Shown here one piece after another: positions 1 through 16,900 of a stretch of 64,000 bases of DNA (the stretch's first letter is position 1; each line of letters opens with the position of its first letter). Below the pieces are notes generated by a model. That model was not told the origin of the DNA, searched no databases, and worked only from the letters and a program-made list of their open reading frames with translations. The stretch is from the NCBI RefSeq assembly GCF_900566085.1, contig NZ_UPHT01000131.1:32499-96498 (forward strand). Direction: 5' to 3'. Made by a program: the position numbers and the translations under genes. The DNA is from Mycobacterium attenuatum (GTDB taxonomy: Bacteria; Actinomycetota; Actinomycetes; Mycobacteriales; Mycobacteriaceae).

Positions 1-1050
1 TTCGCGCAGGGTGTTGAACACCTGCTTGATGGCCGCGCGGGTGTCGGACAGGTCGGTCGTCACCCCGCTCGGGTCCACGCTCACGCTCACGAACGACAGC
101 GTGTTGGCCCGGGTGTCATGTTCGGTGCGATCACTGAGCGGCACCTGCAAGGTGACCATGCCGTCGCCAGCACGCCGGCGGCCCATCCGTTCGCCAAGTT
201 TGGCCGACAGGGCGGCGGCCAGATGGTGGCTGGTTCCGCCCAGCGCGATGGCGCGCGCATCCCACTGATCCAGATCGACATGAATGGCTATGGCCGGCAC
301 CACGACACGTTCGTCACGTTCGGCGCCACACGGGCTCCCGGCGGCGACGGGCCGTGGCGGCGCCGACGCGGTGGCGGGCGCCTCCTCCTGGCGACGACGA
401 CGCGCGGCCTTCGCCGCCCCGGCAAGAGCCCGACCGACCTCGGGCGCGCCCCGGACGGTTTGGCGCGCGTCCTGGACAAGCGCCCGCAGCCGGGTGCGGG
501 AACGCGGCGGTGGGTAACCGAGGTTGCGCTTCTTGCCGATGGCCGCCTCGGCAACCGCCAGGCCGATCCCCAGCCCGTCGATCAGGCAGTGCGAAGCCAC
601 CAGGCTGATCGCGGTCGAGCCGTCGGTCAGCGGCAAGACCCCCAGATGCCAAGCGGGTCCAAGCTCGGGATCGATCGGTTCCTGTGCGCGCTCGTCGATC
701 CAGTCGCTGAGCTCACCGCGTGAACGCGGGCGTTCGGCCACATCCATGTCGGCCGGGCCCCGATCACAGACCCACCGATGGTTGGCGAACGGCAGTGGCG
801 AGCGTTCGATGCGCCGCCCCAGCAATCCATGGCCGAGGTTGTGGTGGAAACGCTTGAGTGCCTCGACGTCGACGCGGTGTTCGTATACCCACACACACTG
901 GACGACAGCGGCGCGGTCCAGGGCACGCAGCAGCGCGAACATGGCTTGGTCCATGGACGACAACCAGTTGTCCGGCGCCACATCGCCGTTGGATGCGTTG
1001 CCGTTGCGAAGCGTCTGCCGCGCTCGAGCGGGCCGTAGCTGGACTGGCAC
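1..1050 (-). CDS. Condensation-like / WS-DGAT-like acyltransferase (C-terminus off the left edge)
   Basis: The frame is open from a GTG at 1050 to the left edge, giving about 350 residues. A GGAGG ribosome site (complement of 1058-1062) lies 7 nt upstream and decides the start. The protein contains SHCLIDG at residues 153-159, the counterpart of the HHxxxDG active site of the condensation / wax-ester-synthase / PapA acyltransferase superfamily, with Ser in place of the first His. A later segment (LQVPLSDRTEHDTRANTLSF) fits the second half of such a fold. Between the halves lies an Ala/Arg/Pro-rich linker. It is co-directional with the thioesterase gene upstream (125 bp gap) and divergent from the mbt-like operon, so a role in acylating or releasing a lipid or siderophore is plausible but inferred. 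Family assignment is fairly safe; substrate is unknown. Confidence 0.75.
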   Translation of the reverse strand, partial: MPVQLRPARARQTLRNGNASNGDVAPDNWLSSMDQAMFALLRALDRAAVVQCVWVYEHRVDVEALKRFHHNLGHGLLGRRIERSPLPFANHRWVCDRGPADMDVAERPRSRGELSDWIDERAQEPIDPELGPAWHLGVLPLTDGSTAISLVASHCLIDGLGIGLAVAEAAIGKKRNLGYPPPRSRTRLRALVQDARQTVRGAPEVGRALAGAAKAARRRRQEEAPATASAPPRPVAAGSPCGAERDERVVVPAIAIHVDLDQWDARAIALGGTSHHLAAALSAKLGERMGRRRAGDGMVTLQVPLSDRTEHDTRANTLSFVSVSVDPSGVTTDLSDTRAAIKQVFNTLRE

Positions 1051-1175
1051 GTGTTAGCCTCCGATCGAATGCGGGATTGCCGGGCCGGCACGCTCATCGC
1101 TGTCAACGGGTTTCGCGCGGCTCGTCGTCCGTCCCGGCCCCGTCAGCGCCCATCCGATGTGCCGCCGAGGCGGCA

Positions 1176-1916
1176 TCAGACATTGGTGACGACGCGGTTG
1201 GCGACGGTGTTGGTGTGGTCGTTGATGTAGAAGTGCCCGCCGTCGAAAAAGGACAGGGTGAACTTGCCGTCGGTGTGGTTGGCCCACCGGTGCAGCGACC
1301 CGGAATCAACCCGGTTGTCATGCCGGCCACCGATGACGTGAATATCGGCGCGAATGCGCACCCCGTTGCTGCAGTCGTAGCGGTTGAGCGCTTGGTAGTC
1401 GCACCGCGCCGCATTGGTCAGTAACTCGGCGAACTCCTCGTCGGCCAACAGCCGGGGGTCGGTCCCGCCCATGTTGGCAAGGTCGGCCAGCAGCTCGGTA
1501 TCACTGGTGGGCAGCTCGGGTAGATCAGCGACCGCGGACGGCACCGGCCCGGCCGACACCCACAGCTTGCGCACCGCGATACCGCGCTGTTCGGCGATCC
1601 GGGCAAACTCGAACGCCACCACCGCACCCATGCTGTGCCCGAACAGCCGCAACGGCGCCGCCCGGTGCCACGGGCCGGCCTGAAACAAGCCCAAGGCCAG
1701 GTCGTGGATATCTCGCGGCGCAGGGTGGTTGAGCCGCTCGGCCCGCTGCGGGTACTGGACGATGAACGTGTCGCCCCCGGCGGCCAGGGCCGTCGCCAAT
1801 TTCCGGTAGCTGGCGGCCGCCGCCCCGGCGTGCGGGAACACCACGATGGCGCCGCGGTGAGGTTGTCGTTCTGGCCCCGGCATGTGCTTGATCCAGGGCG
1901 CGAAGGTGCTTGACAT
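1176..1916 (-). CDS. mbtT: Type II thioesterase, MbtT-like
   Basis: This 246-residue alpha/beta-hydrolase thioesterase has the nucleophile elbow GHSMG with Ser95 and a GGHFYIND segment with the likely catalytic His228. An FPHAG motif near residue 27 is typical of the GrsT/TesA class. Such enzymes remove stalled or wrong acyl groups from carrier proteins of NRPS/PKS lines. Non-tuberculous mycobacteria are known to carry a free-standing mbtT in the mycobactin locus, which fits the divergent mbtC-K operon 930 bp away. I chose the ATG at 1916 because AAAGGA lies 5 nt upstream; the frame stays open further upstream but looks non-coding there. The symbol rests on context and family, not on a search; a TesA-like paralogue is the alternative. 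Confidence 0.8.
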   Translation of the reverse strand: MSSTFAPWIKHMPGPERQPHRGAIVVFPHAGAAAASYRKLATALAAGGDTFIVQYPQRAERLNHPAPRDIHDLALGLFQAGPWHRAAPLRLFGHSMGAVVAFEFARIAEQRGIAVRKLWVSAGPVPSAVADLPELPTSDTELLADLANMGGTDPRLLADEEFAELLTNAARCDYQALNRYDCSNGVRIRADIHVIGGRHDNRVDSGSLHRWANHTDGKFTLSFFDGGHFYINDHTNTVANRVVTNV

Positions 1917-2846
1917 GTAAGTCCTTTCATCGATCATCAGGGTTTGCCGCCGGTATGCGGCATCGCTTGGTGGCGCCTGGTGGGGCCGGCGGGAGGGGCC
2001 GTCCGACTTGCCGGGCCCCGGTCGCCCATAGCCGGGTCGTCCATACGTGGTGCGCGCTGGTGAGTCGTTGGGCGTCGCCGTCCGACCGCATTCGGGCGAA
2101 CTCACCGACGCGGCCACGGGTCGGGCCGGATTGGTACGCCCGCGGCACTGCCGCGGCGTCGCCGCCCGCCGGCGCGACGAAAGCCGCTGCGGGTCTACTG
2201 CGCGTCAGGTGTTGCCTGCTGATCCGCTCGACCACAATCACTGCGATTCCCTGCGCGGACGCAGTCAAAACTATGACGGGGGTAACGAAAACCAGCGGCG
2301 GCGGCCCGGTGGGCACCGGGCAGCCGTCCCGCGTCGGGAACACCGTGCCGAGGGCGATCACCGGGATCGGCAAAACAACAGTCGCGCCCGCGTGCCGCGA
2401 GCCTATGCCCAGTGCTTTCAGCTGCGTGTTTACCGGTGGGCGGCGGCGGGTATCCGCGTCGCAACGGTGTGCGTATGTGCAGACCGCGCAGTGATTTTCG
2501 CTGATTTCGCAGCACCGGCCGCGCTATTGGCTCGCCGGACGTTGCATCGCCAGCCGATCTGCCGGCCGGCCAGACAGATGAACACTCGGAGCTGATCATT
2601 GGGGGAGGTGGCTTATGACGACGTTGCGCCTTGCTTCCCCGGGGTTTATCCGGGCGGGGCATGGGTATGGGCGAAGCCATGGCTCGGCTGGACGGGGCCC
2701 GGTGGGGCCCCGGCGGGGCGTGGCCTCAGACGCGCCCCGCCGGCTGTCACGATCGCGGCCGCTGTGCCGCAGCCCCCACTGGCACAGCAACGAGAGCGGC
2801 TCCGTCGTGTTGAGCTTCAGATCGGATTTCGAATTCGCCCGCGCGA
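1917..2846. other. 930-bp divergent intergenic region between mbtT-like gene and mbtC
   Basis: This gap should hold the promoters of both divergent transcription units. I find no reading frame that looks like a known protein. A leftward frame around 2430-1927 begins with a hydrophobic stretch (TPVIVLTASAQGIAVIVVE) and then becomes Arg/Pro-rich without a clear start, so I do not call it a gene. Reading both strands I see no match to the IdeR iron-box consensus (TTAGGTTAGGCTAACCTAA), which normally precedes mycobactin genes. I see no trace of mbtA or mbtB coding sequence here. Confidence 0.6.
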
Positions 2847-4256
2847 ATGATCAGGCCCCCGCCGATGTCTGATCAGCACCCGAGCCCCGTCGACCCCGAT
2901 CCGATTGTCATCGTCGGCATGGCGATCGAGACGCCCGGCGGCGTCGACACCGCGGCGGGCTACTGGGACTTTCTGTCGCAGCGACGCGAAGGGTTGTGCC
3001 CGCTGCCCACCGACCGGGGCTGGCCGGTTCGCGACCTGTTGACCGGGTCCTGCCGTGAGGGCTTCAAGCGGATCCACAATTGCGGTGGGTTCCTGACCGG
3101 CGCCGCGACGTTCGACCCGGCGTTCTTCGGCATTTCGTTGCGCGAGGCCATCTCGATGGACCCGCAGCAGCGGGTCGCCCTGCGAGTCGCCTGGCGCGCC
3201 TTGGAAGACTGCGGCATCAATCCCGACGATCTGGCCGGACACGACGTCGGCTGCTACGTCGGCGCCTACCTCAGTGGCTACGGACCCGACATGGCGGAGT
3301 TCTCGGGCCACAGCGGGCGCCTGCTCACCGGGACCGCCTCCGGCGTGATCTCCGGCCGGATCTCCTACCTGTTGGGATTGGCCGGCCCCGCGCTGACCAT
3401 CGACTCCTCCTGCTCGTCTGCGCTGGCCGCGTTTCATGTCGCGGTACAGGCATTGCGGGGCGGCGATTGCGACATGGCGCTGGCCGGCGGGGTCACCGTG
3501 ATGGGCTCTCCCGGCTTCTTCGTCGAATTCTCCAAGCAGCACGCCCTGTCCGACGACGGCCACTGCCGCCCCTACAGCGCACGGGCCAGTGGAACCGTCT
3601 GGGCCGAGGGCGCGGCAATGTTTGTGCTGCAACGCAAATCGGTTGCGCTGCGCAATGGCCGGCGGGTCCTGGCCGAAGTCCGCGCCAGCGCTCTCAACCA
3701 GGACGGCCGCAGCGCCGGGCTCGCCGCCCCCTCCAGCGCGGCGCAGAGCCGTCTGTTCCGGCGGGCCATGACCCAGGCAGGGTTGCGGCCCGAAGAGATC
3801 GGCATGATCGAGGGACACGGCACCGGCACCCGGCTGGGTGACCGCACTGAACTGCAGGCGCTGGCCGAAACCTACGGCAACGCCGAACCCGGCCGCGGCG
3901 CACTGCTGGGGTCGGTGAAGTCCAACTTCGGCCACGCGCAAGCCGCGGGCGGCGGGCTCGGGTTGGCCAAGGTGCTGGTCGCCGCCGAGCATGGCGCCGT
4001 CCCGCCTACCCTGCACGCCGACCAGGTGAGCCGCGAAATTGATTGGGACAGTCAGGGTTTGCGTCTAGCGCAGGAACTGACCCCGTGGCCCGCCGTGGCC
4101 GGGCAACGGATCGGCGCCGTCTCCGCCTTCGGCATCAGCGGCACCAACGCCCATCTCATCGTCTCGATGACCTCGACCGCCTCGACCACCTCGGTGACCT
4201 CGACCGCCTCGACCACCTCGGTGACCTCGACCGCCTCGACCACAGAGGCCGCATGA
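2847..4256 (+). CDS. mbtC: MbtC-like ketosynthase (free-standing KS)
   Basis: A 469-residue beta-ketoacyl synthase that supplies the KS half of the split PKS module used in mycobactin assembly; it condenses a malonyl-derived unit onto the growing chain. The Cys-His-His triad is present: Cys189 in DSSCSSALAAF, His324 in EGHGTGTRLGD and His363 in KSNFGHAQAA. The protein is close to M. tuberculosis MbtC as I remember it along its whole length. The last ~30 residues are different: three 9-residue repeats (TSTASTTSV) replace the normal short tail. Neither ATG 2847 nor the in-frame ATG 2865 has a strong ribosome site, so the start is uncertain by 6 residues. The stop overlaps the mbtD start (ATGA), implying one transcript and coupled translation. 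Confidence 0.92.
   Translation: MIRPPPMSDQHPSPVDPDPIVIVGMAIETPGGVDTAAGYWDFLSQRREGLCPLPTDRGWPVRDLLTGSCREGFKRIHNCGGFLTGAATFDPAFFGISLREAISMDPQQRVALRVAWRALEDCGINPDDLAGHDVGCYVGAYLSGYGPDMAEFSGHSGRLLTGTASGVISGRISYLLGLAGPALTIDSSCSSALAAFHVAVQALRGGDCDMALAGGVTVMGSPGFFVEFSKQHALSDDGHCRPYSARASGTVWAEGAAMFVLQRKSVALRNGRRVLAEVRASALNQDGRSAGLAAPSSAAQSRLFRRAMTQAGLRPEEIGMIEGHGTGTRLGDRTELQALAETYGNAEPGRGALLGSVKSNFGHAQAAGGGLGLAKVLVAAEHGAVPPTLHADQVSREIDWDSQGLRLAQELTPWPAVAGQRIGAVSAFGISGTNAHLIVSMTSTASTTSVTSTASTTSVTSTASTTEAA
4169..4249 (+). repeat. 27-bp tandem repeat at the 3' end of mbtC
   Basis: Two exact 27-bp units (4169-4195 and 4196-4222) and a third that diverges near its end (4223-4249) lie in frame. Each encodes TSTASTTSV. 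They extend the MbtC C-terminus with a Ser/Thr-rich tail just before the mbtD start. An in-frame minisatellite of this kind is expected to vary in copy number between strains. Confidence 0.9.
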
Positions 4257-7200
4257 TGGCGACGCACCGACTTCCCGATGACCGGGTGCCGATACTGCTC
4301 AGCGCACACGAAGCAGAGCTGATCGGTCAGGACGCCGCCGCCATCCTGAACTACCTCGCCCGCCTCGGGGCCGAGGCGGCTGACGTAACCCCGGCGGTGG
4401 CGGCCACGCTGCTGCGCACCCGGCGCGTGCGCCGCCACCGCGCGGTCGTGCGAGCCGCCGATCGCGGGGAACTCGAAGCCGGATTGCGCGCATTGGCGGT
4501 CGGGGACCGGCATCCGCTGATTGCCCGGTCCTCGGAAAACGCAAAAACCCGAACCGCCTTCGTGTTCCCGGGCCAGGGCAATCAGTGGCCCGCGATGGGA
4601 GCCGAAGCGTACCAGCGGCTTCCGGCATACCGGGCGGAGGCGGATCGATGCGCGGAAGCGTTCGCTGCCGCGGGTTTGCCCTCGCCGTTGTCCTACCTGC
4701 TGGCCGGGTCTTCAGCTAGCTCTTCAGCAAACTCCGACGAGGGCTGGTCGCAGATCGACATCCAGGGAGCACAATTCACCCACGCCGCGAGTCTGGCACA
4801 GCTATGGCGGTCCTGCGGGGTGCTGCCCGACCTCACTGTCGGGCACAGTCTGGGCGAGGCGGCGGCGGCCTACGTAGCCGGCACCATCACGCTGGCCGCC
4901 GCGGTGGCCGTCGTGGCCGCCCGGGCCACCGTGGTCGGCCGGCTCTCGGGTCGCTATGGCATGGCGGTGCTGAGTATGGGCGCCGACCAGGCCGCGCGGA
5001 TGATCGCCGAAGCGCCCGGCTGGCTGGAAGTTTCGGCGGTCAATTCGCCATCGTCGACGGTGGTTTCCGGGGACGGCGACGCGGTGGCCGCCATCGTGAG
5101 GCTGGCCGAAAAGGATGGCATTTTCGCCCGCGAACTGACTGTTGACTATCCGGGGCACACCAGCAAGCTGGAATCGCTGCGCGAAACATTGAGCGACCTG
5201 TTGCCCGCATCGGAGTTCCTGGACGCCCCAGTGGAATTCGTCAGCTCGGCGCGCAGCGACGTCGTCACCCCGGATACCGACTTCACCGGCTACTGGTATC
5301 AAAACCTGCGCAACACGGTCCGATTCGATCGGGCGGTGGCGACGGCGGTGCAACGCGGCGCGGGCACGTTCGTGGAGATGTCGGCGCATCCGTCGCTGCT
5401 CTACGCACTCGCCGAATTGGCCGAAGACGGCCTCAGCGTGGGGTCTGGGCGCCGTGACGAGCCTGTCGTGGAGCACCTGTCCGCCAATATCGCCGCTGCC
5501 GCGGTGGCAAATCCCGGTTACCGGTGGTCCGACGTCGCGGGGGTAGGCGACCAGTCGCCGTTACGCGGTTTCCCCGCCGCGCCGATGCGCGCCATACATC
5601 TGTGGGCCACACCCGAGCCGTTGCCGCCGGCACCGGGCACGTCGCTGGTGGTCGCCTATGAGCGCTGGGAGCGGTCGCAGCCGCACCAACAGCGCCAAGA
5701 CAGCCTGGCCGACCGGGCGCCCACCGTCGCAATCGTGACGCCCGACGCGGATGGCCTAGACGTGTTGACCCGCCGGTTGACCGAGGCGGTCGCGGCACAT
5801 CAGGAATGTGAGCTGACCGGCCCCGAAGAGGCAGAGGTCGCCGTGCTTGTCGCACCGGCTCTGATGCATCCGGACCCGACCGCCGCGACCGACCAGATCC
5901 GTGGCAGCACCGGGCAACTCGACTATCGCCGCGCGATTGGTCCGCGCTGCCGGCGCGTCTGGCTGGTCACCGTGTGCGGTGAGCAGCTGGACGCGAGCGC
6001 CCCGGCGGCCTTGCCCGCGCAGTCGGCGCTGGCCGCCCTGCACCGCAGCGTCGGTTTCGAGTTCCCCGACCAGACATTCGCCCATCTCGACGTCCCCAGC
6101 CGCGACATCGACGAGGCCGCCGCCCATCGATGCGTCGATGTGCTGCTGGGCGATCACAGCGAAGTCGCGTTGCGCATTGACGACTCCGGCACCGGCAAGC
6201 TCGGTTGCTTCGTCCGGACGCTATGCGAATCCGCCGCAGCCGCGCCCCAAGGCGTCGACGCCGCGGCGCTGGACCATGTGGTGATCACCGGCGGCAACGG
6301 CACCATCGGCCTGCGCTACGCCCGGTACTGCATCGAACACGGCGCCCGACGGGTCACTCTGTTGAGTCGCAACGGCGTCGGTAAGGCCGAGCTGGATCGG
6401 CTGGCTGAGGGCTATCCGGCGCAGGTGCACGCACCGGCTTGCGACATCACCGACGCCGATGCGTTGTCGGCGGTTGCGGTCGACTACGCCGGCGACGGCG
6501 CGTCGCTGTTAGTCCACGCCGCGGGAGCGGCCCGGTTTGCGCCGCATGACCAACTCGGCGACCAGGAGTTGGCAGATGTGTTCTCCGCCAAGGTAACCGG
6601 GCTGGCCCGAATGACCGATGTCTGGCCGCTGCGTCGGGATGGGCGGATCCTGTTGTGTTCCTCGGTATCCGGAGTATGGGGCGGCTACGGGCACGGCGCG
6701 TATGCAGCGTCCAACCGGTTGCTCGACGCCGTGGCCGCGCAGTTGCGGAGCGACGGCCTGGACTGCGTGTCGGTGCGGTGGGGCCTGTGGCAGGGCACCA
6801 CGATCGCCGGCGTCGACGAGGTCGCCCGCATCGAACGTTCCGGGCTGATCGCCATGGACCCCGATGTGGCGATCGCGGCCAGCCTCGGCCGCCACCAGGG
6901 TGACCCGCTGATTCTGGCCGCGGACTTCGACCGGCTTCGCGTATTCTTCGAAAGTCAGGGCGCCGCAATGCCGTTCACGACGGCAGCCACCGAACGCGAC
7001 AGCGATTCGGCGGCACCAGGCGAGAGCCCGGAGCAGCGACCGATCAGCGAGCTGGTGCGCGCCGAGATCGCCTCGGCATTCAGCCTCGACGGTCCGGCGT
7101 CGGTGGACCTGAACGCGGCGCTGGTCGACCTGGGCGCGGACTCGATGCTGGCGCTCGACCTGCGTGACCGGCTGCGCCGATGGACCGGTCAATCAGTGCC

Positions 7201-7364
7201 CGCGGCCCGCCTGCTCGGCGGTATCACCGGCGCCGAACTGATCGAGATCCTGCAGTCGGCCCCCCGTGCGGACGGATCGGCCGGCCCGGCGCCAGCTGCG
7301 CAGCCCGACTCCACCGCGGATCCCGAAAGACCAGACCAAAGACGAGAAAGGTTGAAATCCTCGC

Positions 7365-7372
<8 letters not shown>
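4253..7372 (+). CDS. mbtD: MbtD-like PKS: AT-KR-ACP
   Basis: A 1,039-residue protein with three domains. An acyltransferase begins around residue 100 (FVFPGQGNQWPAMG) with the active-site elbow GHSLGE, Ser199. A ketoreductase carries the Rossmann motif TGGNGTIG at about 679-686 and a YAASN catalytic segment near 820. An ACP carries LGADSMLAL, with Ser964 as the phosphopantetheine site. With MbtC it forms one complete PKS module split over two proteins, as in M. tuberculosis. The AT specificity region reads YPGH rather than the textbook malonyl HAFH, so the extender cannot be called safely. Start is the first of two consecutive ATGs at 4253, overlapping the mbtC stop by 4 nt; the frame is open upstream only because it shadows mbtC. 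Its 3' end overlaps mbtE by 8 nt. Confidence 0.93.
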
Positions 7373-13918
<6,546 letters not shown>

Positions 13919-13922
<4 letters not shown>

Positions 13923-16900
13923 CCGCTACCGAAACCGGCGCGCCGTCGGGAATCGACGATGTGATGGCGCTGAGCCCTTTGCAGGAAGGGCTGTATTCGC
14001 TGACGGTGCTTTCCGGGATGGCCGATGCCCCCGACGGTGACGGGCCGGTCGACGACCCATACCTGGTCGGGATTGCCGCCGATATTGCCGGTCCGCTTGA
14101 CGTCGAGCTGCTGCGAGGTTGCGCGGCAAAGATGTTGAGGCGCCACCCGAACCTGCGGGCCAGCTTTGTCAGCCGCGACATCCCCAGGCCCGTGCAGATC
14201 GTGCCGTCGCGGGTCGAGCTGCCGTGGCGCCAGGTTGCCGCCGAGCCCGCGGACATCGAGAAGCTGGCGGCCGCGGAACGGTCGCGGCCGTTCGATTTCG
14301 AGCGCACCCCTGCGATGCGTTTTCTGCTCATCGAATTGCCGGACGAGCACTGGCATTTGGTGCTCACCGCGCATCACATTGTGATCGACGGATGGTCGTT
14401 GCCGGTGTTCGCAGCCGAGATGATCGCGCTGTACGGCGCGGGCGGCGACCTGGACGCCCTGCCCGTTACGCCGCGGCCGTACCGCGACTACATCGGGTGG
14501 CTGGCCGAGCGGGATCGCGCTGCCAGCGAGCAGGTGTGGCGCGAGCACCTGGCCGGGCTGCCCGGGCCAACGCTTCTAACGGGCGCGATGGCCAACGAAG
14601 CGCCGCGGACCGGATTGCCGCGACGCACCGAATTGCGAACCGACCGTCGGGCCACCGCGCGGCTAAGCGATGGTGCCCGCTCCCGCGGAATCACCGTCAA
14701 CACCTTGATGCAGATGGCCTGGGCGCTGGTGTTGTCCCGGCTGACCGACCGCGACGATGTGGTGTTCGGCGTCACGGTGTCGGGCCGGCCCGCCGAATTG
14801 TCCGGTGTCGAAACCATGATCGGGTTGTTCATCAACACCGTGCCGTTGCGGGTGCGGCTCGACGCGGACGCCAGTGTCGGTGCGCAATGCGGTGCACTGC
14901 AACGGACCGCGGCCGCGCTGCGGGACCACAGTTACCTCAGCCACGCCCAATTGCGGGCGATTGGCGGTGTCGGCGAGATGTTCGACACCCTGCTGGTCTA
15001 TGAGAACTTCCCCACCGCAGGACTGGCCGAAAACGGTGAATTGACGTCCGGCGGTGTGTCATTCCATCCGGCCGGGCTGGAGAGCGTGACGCATTTCCCG
15101 GTCGCGCTGGCCGCGCATCTCGACGACGGGGAGCTGGTCATGTTTGTCGAAGTGCTCGACGGCGCGCTGGGCGCAACCACCGGTGAGATGCTCGGCCGGC
15201 GCGTGCTGGCCACCGCCGAGCGGCTGCTTTCGAGCTGGGATCAGCCGCTGCGAGAGGTGAGCGTGCTGTTCGGCGAAGAGACCCAACCACTTCGCGCCGC
15301 GAGCGCGGCCCGAGACCGCCGAGCGGCCGGCTTTCACACCCGCTTCGCCGCGGTCGTGCAAGCCGGCCCCGAGCAAGAGGCGCTGAGTTGGGCCGGTGGC
15401 TCCATGTCCTACGGCGAGCTGGACGCGGCGGCCGACCGGCTGGGCGCGGTGCTGACCGCTCGCGGGATCAAGCCGGAAAATCCGGTGGCAGTGCGGCTTT
15501 CCCGCGGCCCGCAGTACGTCATCGCGTTGCTCGCGGTGCTCAAGGCCGGCGCCGTGTGCGTGCCGCTGGAACCGACGATGCCAGCGGAACGGGTCGAGTC
15601 GATCCTGCGCCAGACCGCAGCGACCGTGGTCGTCGACGAGGATATGGTTTCGCCGGCCGACGCGGAGACGCCCGAAGAGGCCGGCTCGGAGGTTGCAGAT
15701 TTTCGTCCCGTCGACGTGGATCCACGGCAAGCCGCCTACGTTGTCTTCACCTCCGGGACCACCGGAGAACCCAAGGGAGTCATCGGAACCCACGCCGCAC
15801 TGGGCGCCTATGCCGACGACCACATCGACACCGTGCTGCGGCCGGCTGCTGCCCGGCTGGGGCGCCGGCTGAGGATAGCGCACGCCTGGTCGTTCGCGTT
15901 CGACGCAGCCTGGCAGCCGCTGGTCGCCTTGCTCGACGGTCATGCCGTGCATGTCGTCGACGAACGCACCCAGCGCGACGCCGAGGCGCTGGTGCGCAGC
16001 ATCGCCGAATGCCGCATCGACATGATCGACACCACCCCGTCGATGTTCGCCCAGTTGCGCGCCTTCGGCTTGCTCACAGATGTGGCGTTGACGGTGCTCG
16101 CGCTCGGCGGCGAAGCGGTCGCCCCGCCGACCTGGAACATGATCCGCGATGCATGTACGCACAGCGGGATGGCGGCCTATAACTGCTACGGCCCCACCGA
16201 GACCACCGTCGAGGCCGTAACCGCGACCGTTGCCGAACACGCGCAACCGTCGATCGGGCGCCCGACCCAGCAGAGTCGCGCCTATGTGCTGGACTCCGCG
16301 CTGCGCCCGGTGCCTTACGGCGCGACCGGTGAATTATATGTGGCGGGAACGCAATTAGCGCGCGGCTATCTCGGGCGTCCCGGTGAGACGTCGATTCGAT
16401 TCATCGCCGACCCCTTCGTGGCCGGAGAGCGGATGTATCGCACCGGCGACGTGGTGCGCCGCCAGCCCGACGACACGCTGCACTATCTGGGCCGCGCCGA
16501 CGAGCAAGTGAAAATCCGCGGCTACCGCGTAGAACCCGGCGAGATTGCCGCGGTGCTACAGGCGCACCCGGCGGTCCGTCATGCCCATGTCGTGGTCCGC
16601 GAACATCGGGGCGGACCTCGGCTGACCGCCTGCGCCGCTACCGCTAACGGCTCCGACCCCAGCGAAGCCGAGTTGCGGGCCGTGCTCGGTGAACGGTTGC
16701 CGCGCTACATGGTCCCGCAACGCATCATCGTCGTCGACGAGATCCCGCTGACGGCCAACGGCAAGCTGGACGAGGCCGCGCTGCCCGACGTCGATGCCGA
16801 CACCACCACGACGTCCACTCCCGAAACGCCCACCGAATCGGCACTGGCCGGACTGCTCACCGAGCTGCTGCAGACCCCACACGCCGACGTGACCGCCGAT

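Noticed and set aside
1051..1062. TTAGCCT string resembling half of an IdeR box before the left-edge gene
   Set aside because: Only 7 of 19 positions match and it overlaps the ribosome site and start codon; chance is more likely.
314..1106. Several frames of 80-160 codons on both strands near the left edge
   Set aside because: They shadow the real leftward condensation-like reading frame, which has the SHCLIDG motif and a ribosome site.
1927..2373. Leftward 148-codon frame with a hydrophobic beginning
   Set aside because: No ribosome site or sensible start, and the second half is Arg/Pro-rich like random high-GC sequence.
4043..4252. Longer N-terminus for MbtD starting inside mbtC
   Set aside because: The extension is Arg/Asp-rich and translates the mbtC repeat out of frame; ATG 4253 fits the known MbtD start.
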